Assembly: GCA_034509925.1 (NCBI GenBank)
Contig: CM067528.1
Coordinates: forward strand, 11,682,501-11,746,500
DNA: 64,000 bases
Source of the DNA: Hirudinaria manillensis
Lineage: Eukaryota; Annelida; Clitellata; Hirudinida; Hirudinidae
Direction of reading: 5' to 3'
Positions 1 to 13,620 of this stretch are shown here, in pieces. The translations under genes and the position numbers were made by a program. The notes below the pieces were generated by a model. That model saw only the letters and a program-made list of their open reading frames with translations, was not told the DNA's origin and ran no database searches. Each line of letters opens with the position of its first letter. Position 1 is the stretch's first letter.

Positions 1-812
1 GAGAGTAACAGTTAACAGTTAAACAGAGAATAACAGTTAAACAGAGAGTAACAGTTAACAATTAAACAGAGAGTAACAGTTAACAGTTAAACAGAGAGTA
101 ACAGTTAAACAGAGAGTAAAAAGTTAAACAGAGAGTAACAGTTAACAGTTAAACAGAGAGTAACAGTTAACAGTTAAACAGAGAGTAAAAAGTTAAACAG
201 AGAGTAACAGTTAACAGTTAAACAGAGAATAACAGTTAAACAGAGAGTAACAGTTAACAATTAAACAGAGAGTAACAGTTAACAGTTAAACAGAGAGTAA
301 CAGTTAACACTTAAACAGAGTAACAGTTAAACAGAGAGTAACAGTTAACAGTTAAACAGAGAGTAACAGTTAACAGTTAAACAGAGAATAACAGTTAAAC
401 AGAGAGTCACAGTTAACAGTTAAACAGAGAGTAACAGTTAACAGTTAAACAGAGAGTAACAGTTAAACAGAGAGTAAAAAGTTAAACAGAGAGTAACAGT
501 TAACAGTTAAACAGAGAGTAACAGTTAACAGTTAAACAGAGAGTAAAAAGTTAAACAGAGAGTAACAGTTAACAGTTAAACAGAGAATAACAGTTAAACA
601 GAGAGTAACAGTTAACAATTAAACAGAGAGTAACAGTTAACAGTTAAACAGAGAGTAACAGTTAACAGTTAAACAGAGAGTAACAGTTAAACAGAGAGTA
701 ACAGTTAACACTTAAACAGAGAATAACAGTTAACAGTTAAACAGAGAGTAACAGTTAACAGTTAAACAGAGAATAACAGTTAAACAGAGAGTAACAGTTA
801 ACAGTTAAAACA
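1..812. repeat. Minisatellite with 358-bp higher-order period
   Basis: The array is built from 18-, 19- and 25-base variants of a TAACAGTTAAACAGAGAG-like monomer. A block beginning at about 110 (with the AAAAAGTT variant, then the GAATAACAG variant, then the AACAATTAAAC variant) recurs in the same order about 358 bases downstream, so the array has higher-order structure. It continues off the left edge. It ends three bases before the start codon of the kinectin-like gene, so it occupies the expected promoter or 5'UTR position. Confidence 0.95.
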
Positions 813-814
813 AA

Positions 815-3800
815 ATGGCCGTTGTTTACGTGCAGAAAGAGGCCATGGAAGCAGTGGCGCGCATGGAGAAGATGTATTTAGAACTGGAGCAGGATCATCA
901 GCACCTGCAGATGCAAAGCCAGCCTAACTTGGAACTGCAGAACCAGCTGAGGGTGGGTTTTCGTTCGTTCTTGTTTTCGTTCTTTATCGTCGTCGTTTTC
1001 TCGGAAAAATCAATTTAGAACAATCATTTTAGAAATCATGGCCAGAGGTTTTCGTGTAATTTTATTACAAATTGTAATTTATTTGTTTACTGTAACTTCG
1101 TCTGTTTCAATAATTTGTTCCTGAAGATTTTTTTGTATTTTGTTTTTTCTTTGCACAGAGAAGTTTTGTATTTAGATGTTGATTTGTATTTAATTATTTT
1201 AATTGTTTTATTTAATTATTTTAATTGTTAACTTAATTGGTTTAATGGATTTAATTTACATCATTTTGTCTATTTATGTTTAAAGTATTTTTAATTCGAT
1301 CGTCGTTTCAATTAGAATGCAAAGTTGGAAAACGAAGAACTTCACGGTCTCGTTGCCAGACTCGAGAAGGAAGCGACGGATCTCGAAAAGGAATTGAACG
1401 TCGTCAAGGATGCTGTTAGTAACTAATTATTGGGGGTTTTAATCAATACTTTAATTGGGGATTGTAATTCCAATATGACTTGAGACTTAATAATAGTTAG
1501 TAGTAGTAGGTTGTATAAACCTTTTTAGGAATCAATTTTTGATTTGTTAAGTTTTAAATTGCCAGAATCCTTAACTATTACTTCTCTATGTATCAATTGT
1601 GATTTTCTATGGCCTAATGGAATTGAAGTTGTTGTGCATTGTTTTTTTTTTTAATGTGACTATGAGCTCATACGAGCCTGACTCCGATGGAATCCAGCTC
1701 CTAATGCCGTGTTCCAAGAAGCGTTGAATTAATTAATTAATTAATTAATTAAAGTTTTGTCATCCGTTCCGCTTTCAGTCCATCGTGTCCGAGAGCATCC
1801 AACAGTCGCAGGTCAACGAGGTCAACCAAGTGATGAACGGATGCTCCGACGGAGGACTCCTCGCCCAACTCGAGTCTCAGCTGTCGGAACAGGAAAAGAA
1901 CAACAAGGAACTGATGGACAAACTCATCAACACCGACAAGAAGAATCAGGTCAGATATTTATTTATATATATATATGTTATGTTTCAATTCTGGGATAAC
2001 AGTTGTTGTTATTGCTTGGTGTTATTATTACTTTAAGTTGTTATTAAACATTGTTATTCGGTGTTGTTATTGCTTGGTTTTATTATTATTATTATTATTA
2101 TTTGGTATTGTTATTATTACTTGTTGTTATTATTACTTTTTAATCTTATTTTTTTTAATCCTCTTTTAAGACTGTTCCTCTTTTTCTATAAAAAGTGATG
2201 CCAACAACAGTAACAACAACTTATGTAATCAGTTGTTACATATTTTCTGTGCTTAATATTTTATTATATATTATTGTAAATATATTTAATATTTTATTAT
2301 ATATTATTATAAATATATTTATTTTCCATCGTCTGATTTTGTAATTTATTCATTATGAACCTTATTGAATGGTTTCTGCTCTTCATCAGTTTTGATAGAT
2401 TATAAATATTTGTGAGTTTGTGATTTTGTATCAGTGATCCTGTTTGTATTTGTGATTACATCTCCTTGTTATCTTATGTTGGTGATCTTATGGCATCATC
2501 ATCATCATCATCATTGCAGACGCTAGAGGAGGAGAGAGGTGAACTTCTGGTTGCACTGGAAAAACTGAAGAAGCAGGTGGTAGACTTGGAAAAGGAGTTG
2601 GAACATAAAGCTCTTGTGAGTGCTTTCAATGGAGACGTGCATCTTCTAATTTATTATAATTTATTATAATTAATTTATTAACGATATCTCGTTAGCTGAA
2701 TAGATACAAAAGCACATATGAAAGATATTTTCTAGTAAATAATAATTAGCAGTTAGTGCATACTTGATAAAGCACTTTAATAATTTTTCATTTCCAATTG
2801 ATATTGAATTATTTTAAGGACCTTGATTTATGTAATTTATCAAATATAATAGTTTTTTTTTTAATAACCATTTTGAAGCCTCTTCAAAATGAACCAGTTG
2901 TTGAGCAACAAAATGGCTGCTTGGATGCAGAACTCGTTAGCAAATTGGAGGCGAGTTTGGCTGAAAAGGAGGAGAGTTACAGGGAACTCCTGGAAAAGTT
3001 GGAAGTCAAGGATAAGAAGAATGAAGTCAGTGGAATTTAGATATTACTTGTTATTATAGTCAGTAATTATTTATAAATGTTTATGAATTATTTATAAATG
3101 TTTTTGTTTAATTATTATTTATATTTTATACTATATTCTGGAAAAGCATCGTTGAAGATTGCTCTGCTATCACATGAATCCTTGCATGAGATAAGATGAT
3201 GACAGCTTTATCTTCGTCATTTTCAGGATCTTAGGCAGAAGAACTGGAAAGCCATGGAGGCACTCACAGAGTCGGAGAAGAGGTTGGAATCGATCAAGGC
3301 AGAACACGAGTCACAACTCAAGGGGGTCCGGGACACCGTCGCGGATTTGGAGACGAGACTTGCTCGAGCGGAGCAGAACTCTCTCCGGACCGATTCCGTC
3401 CGAACGGAAACGCCGGTCTCCGGGAGCGTGGAATCGTCGGAGCGTGACGGCTCGAAGGTCGGAGAGACGGAAGAAGGAAGCGAAGATCCTGGTGTCGAGA
3501 ACGTGAAGCAGTTGAAGTTGGTTGCAAGGGCCAATGAGATCTGCATGACCAGGCAGGAGGATGAAATTGCCACTCTGAAGCATGACTTGGAGGAGCAAAA
3601 GAAAAAGAATGATGTTTGTCATCTGTTCATTGTTTTAGTTAATAATAATGATGATGATGATGATGATGATGGTGGTGGTGGGGGTGATGGTGGTGATGAT
3701 GATGATGATGATCAGCATTTCTTAACAACTCTGAGTTTAATGTAAAGTAAAGAACGTCTCGCATCATTATATTAAATTTTTATTACATTAACTTCTTATT

Positions 3801-6217
3801 AAATTAAATTATTATTATTATCAAATAAAATTGAAGAAATTGAGAGAGAAGAATTGGGCCGTCATGACATCGCTGAACGACGCGGAGTCGAAGCTGCAGG
3901 ATCTTTACAAGAAGCTCGAACGGACTGAAAGTCAGCTGAATGAATTGAAAGTTGTGTCATCATCATTGATGGATAAGGGTTCGAATACTAATGAGGAGGT
4001 TGTCAGGAAGGAGTACACCATTGTCAATGAGGTGAGGGGAATGAATGAATGGATGGGTGGGTGGATGGATGGATGGATGGATGGATGGATGGATGGATGG
4101 ATGGATGGATGGATGGATGAATGTATGGATGGGTGGATGGATAGATAGATGGATGGATGAATGAATAGTTGTTGTTGTTATTGTTTTCAATACAGATTTG
4201 GGCATCAGCTACTGCTGTTGTTAAAACTATTGGTTGCTATGTCTAGCTATGTAGGATTGGACACAGAGGTCTAAATTCATCAGCTTAATTAATAAATTAG
4301 TTATTAATAAATGAGTCATTAATAAATCAATCGGTTCTTGTATGCCAATACTTAACAACGTCTTAAAGTGCATATAGCAACGGCTAACCAAACCAAATCG
4401 AAATCAAATTCATCCTCCTATCCGCGATAGGTCAGCGAGTCCTGCCAATGGGACATGTCACAGTTGGTGTTGGACCTTGACTCAAAGACTGCAGAAATAG
4501 AAATCCTTCAATCGCTCCTCGACCAACACGAGACCTCCATGTCTGTAAGTAACCACTCGTTTGTTAATAACCAGACCTATAAACCATCTCCATCCTCCTC
4601 CTCCTCCTCCTCCTTCCTGCTTTACTAATACCTTAATTTATTAATAATTTTAATTACTAATTAGTATTAATTAATTTATTATTTATTAGTAATATTAATT
4701 AATTATTATTTAATAATATTAATTGATCATTATTTATTAATAATATTATTTAATAATATTAATTAATTATTTATTAGTAATATTAATTAATACTAAGTTC
4801 CTCAACTTTTTGTTTTTTTATTGGATAGCAACCTTATAAATTCTTAATAATATCGTTTTAATTGACACGTAAAATTCCTTTTATCAATTGTGCAAGTCAA
4901 AAAGGTGCATTGATTCGTTTGAAGAATGCCGTGCACGTCGGCATTCAAATGATACTTCGTGTTGTGAATTATATTAATCCCATTAAACTTTTATAATGCA
5001 TAAATTAACGATTAATTCACTCACAAGTAACTTTTTTTTTATAACTTTTTGTCATTAAAAGGTTTTAAAGGCTGAAAATGAAGAGCTTAAGAAATCGTCT
5101 CAAAAAGTGAGGTGTCATTTGGTTTACTTTTAAATTGTAGAATTATTCTTTATTTATTTAAATTGTAGAATTATTCTATTGTATTCCTATTGTCTTTATT
5201 GTACTCCTGTTGCATACTTGGTCCTTCAAATGCATCTTTATAACAATCATCATTTATATACTTTCATTATTTAAATTTAAAATATCATGCATTTAAAGTT
5301 TTTATTGTCAAAATGTACAAAATAAATTAATAATAATTAAGTTTAGAAAGCAGATTTGTGATGATTAAATGGATGTCCTTAAGCATATTCCCAGCTATTT
5401 GTTAGTCAGTCAGTCACTAATTATGAAACATTAAAAACATTATATTATTATAATATAATATATTATAATTATTATATTACTATGTAGTCAGGAAAACTAA
5501 TTATGAAACATTAAAAACATTATATAATTTCATTTTGTATTTATAATAATAATTACTACGAATTATTTTAATTAATGCAAAAAAAAACGCAAAAATATTT
5601 GATTAAAAATACTCTTTCCACGCCTTCCAGGAAGGACTCGTCGAGACCGAACTTTTGAAGCAGAAAGTGGAACATTACAAAAAAGTACTTTCAGACACGG
5701 TGAGAAATAAACGATGTCGTCTCGAGTTTACGAACGAATGAACGATCGATCGACTGTCGAACGAATAATAATGAATTAATTAATTAAACAATTAATTAAA
5801 TAATTAATTAATCTACTGGCTCCCTTGTCTGCCCCTCAGGAATCCATCTTAAGGACTTTGGAAGCGAGCGTGGATGAAGAGGAGAAGAAGTGGAAGGTGA
5901 AGATGGAAAAGCTGGAAAGGGAAATTGCAATGGTGAGTTTATTGATTGTAATAGTGGCTATGGATGGATAGGAATAAAGTTAATGACGATATATATTGTT
6001 GGGTTTATAATTATATTTTAAATGTAATTAATTATTAATCATTTAAAAATGTAGCTTATAATAGTATCAAATAAAATAAATATAAAATATTGAATAGAAA
6101 TAAAGCAAAAAACAATATATATCATTAAGTTTATTTTATTTGATAATATTAAATTATATTGTTGTATTAAATTATGTAATTTCTTGTATTTTGTAGCTCC
6201 GACAAAGAGCAAAGTAG
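815..6217 (+). CDS. Kinectin / ribosome-binding protein 1-like coiled-coil protein
   Basis: Twelve-exon model: 815-952, 1316-1414, 1779-1949, 2520-2615, 2879-3025, 3227-3613, 3837-4031, 4431-4544, 5062-5106, 5631-5699, 5840-5932, 6197-6217. All junctions are phase 0 and the product is 524 residues. The protein is almost entirely heptad-like coiled coil rich in Glu, Lys and Leu. The repeated 'LR(Q/E)KNW..M..L..(S/A)E' blocks (exons 6 and 7) and '[16 protein letters not shown]' (exon 11) match the kinectin/RRBP1 rod, a family that anchors kinesin or ribosomes on the ER. No N-terminal membrane segment is present. The chosen ATG has a good AAAATGG context, and an in-frame TAA lies six bases upstream (806-808), so the reading frame cannot extend into the minisatellite. 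The last exon is only six codons plus stop and is the weakest part. A missing 5' exon encoding the membrane anchor remains possible if that transcript uses another exon 1. Confidence 0.8.
4063..4155. repeat. (GGAT)n microsatellite in kinectin-like intron 7
   Basis: About 90 bases of GGAT/GGGT tetranucleotide begin some 30 bases after the donor at 4032. It gives apparent MDGW-type open frames that are not coding. Confidence 0.95.
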
Positions 6218-9211
6218 AAGCTGAGGCTGCAAACGAACCCAGACATTCTCTAACTGAATTGTTCATTCATTCATTTATTCAATCATTCATCCATTCATTT
6301 GTTCAATCTATTATTGCCCATTGTTGGTTGGTCTTATTCGTGTTTATTAATTCACATTCAGAGCAGTTACATTGTTGTTGTTGTTGCTGTTATTGATGTT
6401 AATGTTGTTGTTGTTGTTGTTGTTCAATCCTCATTCTATTCCCTGATGACTCAGTGTCTAAAGTCTTTAAATCGCTGTGATGCTCTCGTTTTAAGACTCT
6501 TCGCGGAATTTTAAAGAAAATGGGGAATCGTTCTCAGTTCGGACCAAAAGAAAGTTTTAAGTTAACTGTCTTAACGAATTAATTAATTAATTAATTAATT
6601 AATTATTAGAATTGTTTTGTTTTGGTCTGGGGTTTTGGTCTTGACATCGTTGCCCTTCTTAGTGACCTAGAACTGGCCTAGCAGGACTTCAGAGACAGTT
6701 TTGGGTGGTTGTGGCTTCCTTCTGAGACGTAAAGAGATGATGATTAGTTTGTTGCTCCTTAACTTGCCAAGGTCTCCCTTAGTGACTTGTAATTGATAAC
6801 ATTGCATTGGTAGAAATTATGTGTGATGTGGTGAAGTGTGGTGAAGTATTACCAGCTAAAAACGTCTTGCGTTGGACCTGAACTTAATACTCAACCTGTA
6901 GCAGGTCACTCAGTGGAAGAAATGCAATTCTCTTATTTTTTCTCAGAATATCTTGGTCTTATCTACTGTCTTATGACTCATTTTGTGTCATCATTTTACT
7001 TCAATCCTTTGTTCATTTGCAATCTCGCTCGTCAGGGGATTTTTACTCTTCTCATAATTCCGATGTTTTGGAAACGTTTGTGGTTAAAATGATAACGAAT
7101 TTATGGTTTTAAATCAATCTTATCAGTATCAATCCTATGATAATCTTAGAATCCAAATCTGCTCCAAAATTGTTCAAACAACTTGTTCAAAATTTTATGC
7201 ACAAGATTCACGAAAAGTCACGAAAGACGTCTGGATCTTTGGATGTTCAAAGCCCATCAAAATTCGGATATTTGTCAGCAGTGGTTAACAGTTAGATATT
7301 AATTCCAGTATTGAATTTCCAAGAAATTGAAATATTTGTTTGACTGTCATTTCTGGTTTTTGGGTTCATTTTGGTGGACTTTTCATCCAATTAGGTGTTG
7401 TGATTCTCACACATTTCTTCTTGCACTCATGTCACCTTGTTTGTTGTCCAAGGCACATGAATGTTGAGTGCTTGCAGAGGGAAGTCCTGTTGTATTTCCA
7501 ACTATTCCACTCAAGTGCAGCTGTGCTTTTACGGGGTGAGCAGTGTTTGTAAAGTGGTGACTCACGGCTGAGTAAGTCTGATAAGCATTTGCTGATATCA
7601 TCGCTCGCTTGACGCATCACACACGCTTTGCTGACGTTAAGACGTCCTTCACCTTATGGTGTAATGCAAATCGTTTGCAACACTTTCTGCATTATTGATG
7701 TTGTTCTTGTCACTAGCTGTTTCTGTAGTTATTATTATTATTATTATTATTAATATTTTAATAATATTATTATCACCACTGCTTTGCAATCATAGGCATT
7801 TCCCCACTCTGTGGCAGGGGACACCAGTCACTTCCAGCTACTGTTTGATGACAAAGATGACACTCATGCTGCAGATCTTCACTTAGCTTAGCACGTCACA
7901 ATTCCAAAAGTCTAAATTAATTTTTTTTTGTCTCGGTGTACGATGCGACAATTTGTTTTTCCAGCCACAAGTTATCTTGAATCACAAGTTCTAGATGAAA
8001 CTTACCTTGGATTTGAATAAATGAGTTAAACTCAGTCAATGTAAATTGTAATTCCAATCATCAATCAATGTAAGAATTACATACTGTAAGAATCATTGTA
8101 ATTCAACCATCAATCAATGTAAATTGTAATTCAACCATCAATCAATGTAAATTGCAATTCAATCATCAATCAATGTAAATGGTAATTCAACCAACTTCAC
8201 CAGCTGGGAAAAACGTGCAAAGACATTGTTTGAGGAAATTTTAGATTTTTTTTACATTTATATGTTATTTACATCCATTTTCACAGAATTATTTTGATTT
8301 AGGGCTTTTTAGAAAACTGACTTGGAATCCAAACAAATAATGATTATAAAATAATAAGCCTTCAGTGTTTAACTTAAGTTTGGCATTGCCTTCCTCATCA
8401 AAGACAATGCAAGTTTCTTTAGGAAAGTTGTGCTTAATGTTTTATATACAATGTTACAAACAATTGTGCTATGCAATTATCAACAATGTTAATGTTAATG
8501 TTAATAATAATAATAATAATGACATTAATAACATTGTTAAGCAAAACATGTAGTCATGAGAATGACAACAGCTAATTGAGAGGCATGTTTAAGTGCTTTC
8601 TATCACTAATAATAATGAAAATAATAATTAAAAATAACAATTAAAATAATAATTAAAAATAATAATTAAAATAATAATTAAAAATAATAATTAAAATAAT
8701 AATTGGTCAATCCTTCAAGGACTTCATTCCATGCTGTACTTTGAGGATTTACCGTCAATTACTTTGTTTGCTGACATGATGCGAATCACGTTCTTGAGAA
8801 ACTGCAGACATGAGAATATCGGTTAGAAATAATTAGAAATAAATTAATAATTAGTATTAATAATTATGCTAATGATTAATATTAAATATCTGCCTGTTAT
8901 GGCCTTGCAAGCACATTGAATTTGATTGCTATCAATCGGTATTGATTGAATAATTGGATGAACGAAGTGAATGCAGTGAATGCAGTGTTGCTTTTATTAT
9001 TTTATTATATAATTAAAATTATATAATAAGTCTATTTCCAAACATTTATTCTATCAATATATTGAATATACATAATAATAAATCAATTAAATCAATTGAC
9101 AATGCCAATTTATTATCAATTAATAATATTAATTAATTATTAATAATATTAATTATTCATGAATGTTGCTAATCATAACCTGCAATAATCATAATAAATT
9201 ACGTTATTCTA
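6218..9211. other. Intergenic region between the kinectin-like and FAM47-like genes
   Basis: No gene was recognised on either strand. It holds (TTAA)n runs near 6580, a (TTA)n run near 7730, a 32-bp tandem repeat at 8036-8195 and AT-rich repeats near 8600-8702. The 3' ends of the two convergent flanking genes must lie here. Confidence 0.6.
8036..8195. repeat. Tandem repeat, ~32-bp unit
   Basis: About four to five copies of a unit resembling CATCAATCAATGTAAATTGTAATTCAAC, with a few substitutions between copies. Confidence 0.85.
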
Positions 9212-12200
9212 TCACATTTTAACCTCTGGTTTCCTCTTTTTGTTCTTGTTTGCAAATTCAAGAAAGAGCTTCGTTCCATGCATGGTGGCCAACTCAATGT
9301 CCTATTTACAATCAAACCATTAATTTAATTACTAAAAATTAATTGATTAATTTACAATATTATTATATTTATATTAAGTATTATTATAATTATAATGATG
9401 TTAAAATATTATTATTATGTAATAAAGAAATTAAATCACTGATTTTAAGGAGAAATCAATTGAGAATGCTAATTTATTTAGTAATATTGTAATATTATTA
9501 TAATAATAATGTTATTATATTTAGTTATATAAACTCACTAGATCCAGATCTCTTATGTTGGTTTCTAGAATGTTGATAGCAGAACGTTTTGGATCAACAA
9601 GAGGCTGATCATAAGGAATCTTTTTCCAATCATTTGGGTCGAGGTACCAAGCTCCGAACCTGAACTTTGTCTTTCCAGTGCTTCTAGTGGCAGACTTTTG
9701 AGATGTGGTTGGGATTGGAGTTTCAAAATTAAAGAAGTTTTTTTTTTTTAAAGAATTTTGGTTAATGAAAAGGAAATGTGAATGTTTGCTGCCATTTTCA
9801 TCATATTACTCAAACATGAATTTTATTGTTTCTAACAACATTTCCAAATAATGATAAGTCAATGATAAATATCTTTCACAATTCTTTACTATAGTAATTT
9901 TGTCAATTTCAAATTCATAAAAATATAATAATAATAATAATAAAAATAATCAATCAATTGAAAATTTTCATCACTCACCTGCCCACTCTGGACACTGTCA
10001 GCACAATCGCCCACCCTTTCCTTCAACAACTCGATAGCATCGGGACCGCCGGTCAGTCTCCTCAACTCCAGAGGGATGCCTTCCATGGCAATGAACTCTA
10101 TGGGCACGGACAAAGGAGGTTTGGTGTCGATGCCGCTCGCAAAGAGAGCGTGAACGTCGTCTTCGGTTATCGTGCTCGCTTCTTCTTGGCTCAGTGAGGC
10201 CAGGTATTCGCAGAATTCTCTCGTGACTGTGTATTCTTTTTCCTTCTGTTTTAAAAAGTATTAAAAATGGGCATTGGACAACTTGACTTAAAAGTGGCAA
10301 TTATTTTAAATTTGCTAATATCATATTTACTAACATAAATTTTTTTAAAATAAATTTGCTAATATCATATTATATCATATCACAATCTAATATCTAGTAA
10401 TAATAAAGTAATAATTCATCAAGTGATACCAGGCTATCAGCAGACATATTGCATAGTTATGGAAGGACTTATTGGGAAACAAACTGCACATTTGCTCCTT
10501 TTTGTCTGATGGGTATAAGTCCATTTTCTTCCATTTGGTTATGTATGTATACAAAAATAATTCTAAACTTATTTGGTTTGAATGCCTATTTATCGGCTAA
10601 TTTATCGGCTAACGGATTCGAGTTCGGTTAACTTTGACTTCGAGTATCGGTTGATCAGAGATGCCTTTCTTTCCTTCTCGTCATAAACGAATATTCCCCT
10701 GTAGGGATTCACTTTCTCCATGGGGATACTGAATAAATGCATGTCATGTTTTTTTTTTTTAAATTAGAATCCATTGTTAATGAATTATAAAATATATTCC
10801 CTGGCAATAACCCTTTCTGAAGTTTGTACAGGAGCTCTTTTGCGGCACTGCTGTCCGTATCTTCGTCGATTTTGTTGACTTCCTCTTCCTCTTCTTCGAG
10901 CCCGTAGACTGTAGGATCGAACCTGAAAGCCTCGCTGAAATCGTCCAATCTTTCAGGATCGACGTAGTTGTCTTCATCCAGAGCTTTCTTCATCTCAGGA
11001 TCAAGGATTTCTGTAACCTCTTCAAAAATCTTAACACAAAAGCAAATTCGTTGTGGAAATTATTGCCAAATAAATTAATTAATAAATGAATTAATTAATT
11101 AAATTACATTGTGTGGTATGTATTCTTCCAAATGGGGATACAGAGCTAGGGGATGCTGTCTGAGTTTCTCCTCAATTTCATTGATTTGACTGAGTTTCCA
11201 ATTGAATGATTGCTTAAAGCACTTCTGACATCCATCTCTCAGTGATTTTGACTTTCTTTTCACATTTAGGTGTTTAAATAAAACATTTTCACTTAAATAA
11301 ATAAATAAGTAAATAAATAAATAATTTTTTATTGCATAATTAAATATGCCTATGCCCCTAGAGATGTTTTTAAAATTTCATTTGAATATTTCAATCAAAG
11401 AGGCCACTTAATATTTTGAAAAGAAGTTTAAAATAAATTTTGTCACTTTCTGCTGGGCATCGGTGAGGACCAAATATTAGTCCTCTTGAGTTCCAAAGAT
11501 GCCATGCTTTTTTTGAGAAAGTCCATTGTTTTGCTAGCATTTTTGTTGCTGTTGACATGCAAAGCATTGCTATGCTTCGGTTCGCCTTCTGGATTTAGTT
11601 TCTTTGAATTAGTTACAGATACGTTTGAGAATTTCTTTCTATCTTCTGGCGATTTTTTTGTGGATGGTTTTATGTCTTTCCTCGATTTTTTGGAGACTTC
11701 CAAAGTTATAGGAACTAGTTTTTTCTTGTTTGGATTCTTGGAGTCATTAATTATTTCCTCATTTAAGCCCCTGCTGCTCGTGTTTTCATTCTTCATGCTG
11801 AATAGCAATTTTGTCACTCTGTCCCCAGAATAAGGGTCAATCAGTTTGGGAAATTCAATTTTGTGGGAGCTTGGTTTCTCTGATTCTAAGACGACTCTAT
11901 ATTCACCTTCTGAATGCTTTTGAGCTTGTCTTTTGAACTGATCTTTATGTTTACCACCTTTGTAAACATTAAAATGAGATGTTGGTCTATCATTTGTTAT
12001 CTGAGGCAAATATTTATATTTTATTGGTTTGACTTCTGGAGCAACTGGATTATCCTAAAATTTTAGAAAATTATGTTTAAGATATGTATACATGTAAGTT
12101 TTTCAAGTAATAAAAACGAATAAATTTTGAATAAACCTCTTCACTGCTATCAATATCATCTAAAAATCTTTCTATTCTCTCGTTTAAACTGCCTTTTTGA

Positions 12201-12232
12201 AGTTCATCAACTTCAGATGAATGACTTTTCAT
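9212..12232 (-). CDS. FAM47-family protein with a long N-terminal extension
   Basis: Eight exons, listed in transcript order: 12232-12137, 12054-11447, 11291-11108, 11029-10812, 10728-10614, 10245-9979, 9694-9539, 9301-9212. Phases agree throughout and give 577 residues. Two FAM47 signatures are visible. The N-terminal one is 'LRQHPLALYPHLEE' followed at the next exon by 'FEEVTEILDPEMKKALDE', matching human FAM47 'KHPLAIYPNLE...LDPERKLED'. The C-terminal one is 'FRFGAWYLDPNDWKK' with 'QPLVDP', then 'MHGTKLFLEF' near the end. The first ~230 residues are basic, Ser/Lys-rich and unrecognised. FAM47 proteins have no firmly known biochemical role. The weakest junction is the donor after 11447 (AAA|GTGACA). 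Reading through it meets a TGA at 11445-11443, so exons 1-2 could instead be a separate 235-residue gene. The gene is divergent from PCF11, with about 1.4 kb between start codons. Confidence 0.72.
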
Positions 12233-13620
12233 TTTCGAATTGCGATAAATTATCCTTTATTAAAAGCTCTGCCTGCCTTTTGGCAGAAATTGGCTCCCAA
12301 TTATTTGCACCAAGATTTCTATCAGTGACAGCATATAATTAATTAAACAACAAATGATAAATAGTAGGTTTTGAGCAGTAATTGCGAGAAAACTTATTTT
12401 CTTATTAAGAATTTCTAATTAAGAATATCCATTGAAGCGCACGCCTAATCGCTAACACGCATGCCGCTGAGCAGCCACACCAAAAAAAATGATTACAAGT
12501 CCTGTTTAAATTTTCCTGGTGTTGCTAGGGCAACCGTTTATAATTCGGTTTTTGTATTTGCAAACATTAAGATAATTTGTACATTTTTTAATTAACTGAC
12601 AATAAAAGTTTATTTCAATGAAATCATAAACTAATCAGAAATGGTGGACAGGTCAATTTCATGTTATCTAAAGCCTTTATCTTACCATCCCACTATTTTA
12701 ATTGTCTGATCCTGATATCGCTTTTATCTACATTTATCATTAAACAAAACGAACATCTTTTTGTAGCAACCGTCGTCAATAGGAATTGACTAGATGGCAT
12801 AAGTGGAGTCCTTCAGGTGGATATTTTATATGTCTCAGAGGAGGAGCTTTATTTTGTATCTGCTTGATGCATCCACTCTACTTGTATTGTCTGCCGCGAA
12901 AATGCTGAAAATTATATTGAATCATCCCATCTCAATAATTGCACCACCATGCACGCATTATCAATCGCAATATTATGGGGACGATTGAGGGCCGACCCTA
13001 ACTCCAACGCTTAATTTTTTTTTGGCGCAGTGGGAGACTGAGTTCTGGTTTGCATTTTGTGGGAAAGTGAGCTTGGTATTGTGTCGCTACATTAAGAAAT
13101 TAGCGCTGCCAAGTTCCAAATTTATCTTTTATATAGAATTTTAGAATGGCATAAATGAAAATTCAGTATTAAAACTTAAGTAAAATTTCATCGCTAAAAA
13201 ACATTTTCGAAAACAATTCATTGTCTTTTGTTTTTATACTCTTGAATGTATTTACGAATCAAGTAAATGTTGAGGCGTCGATATAGGATTTAAAACATCG
13301 GGGTGAGTGTTGCGAGTAAAGGATGAAGTTATTAATTATAGATTCATAGGCTTTCCCATTTTTTTATGGAGTGGCAGAAGATGGTGCGATCTATCTCGAC
13401 GTTACGATTTGACTTTAGTACATCGCAATTGATTAAAAATCAGCAAAATGATTCTCAGATTAATAAATTATATCTCAAGCAATTTTGACTGGACTATGGA
13501 GATTTTTCTTGTATTATTAATTGTTAAACTTCGTAAATACCTAAAACGAAGTCTAAAGACAGCTTTTGGCTAACCTCATATTTATATATTTACCGTCTTA
13601 ATCTTTTCTCATCTGTGTAG
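12233..13620. other. Divergent intergenic region (FAM47-like / PCF11)
   Basis: This presumably holds both promoters. No TATA box was assigned. The PCF11 ATG directly follows a pyrimidine-rich CATCTGTGTAG, so an intron in the 5'UTR probably ends at 13620 and an untranslated exon lies upstream. Its position was not found. Confidence 0.5.
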
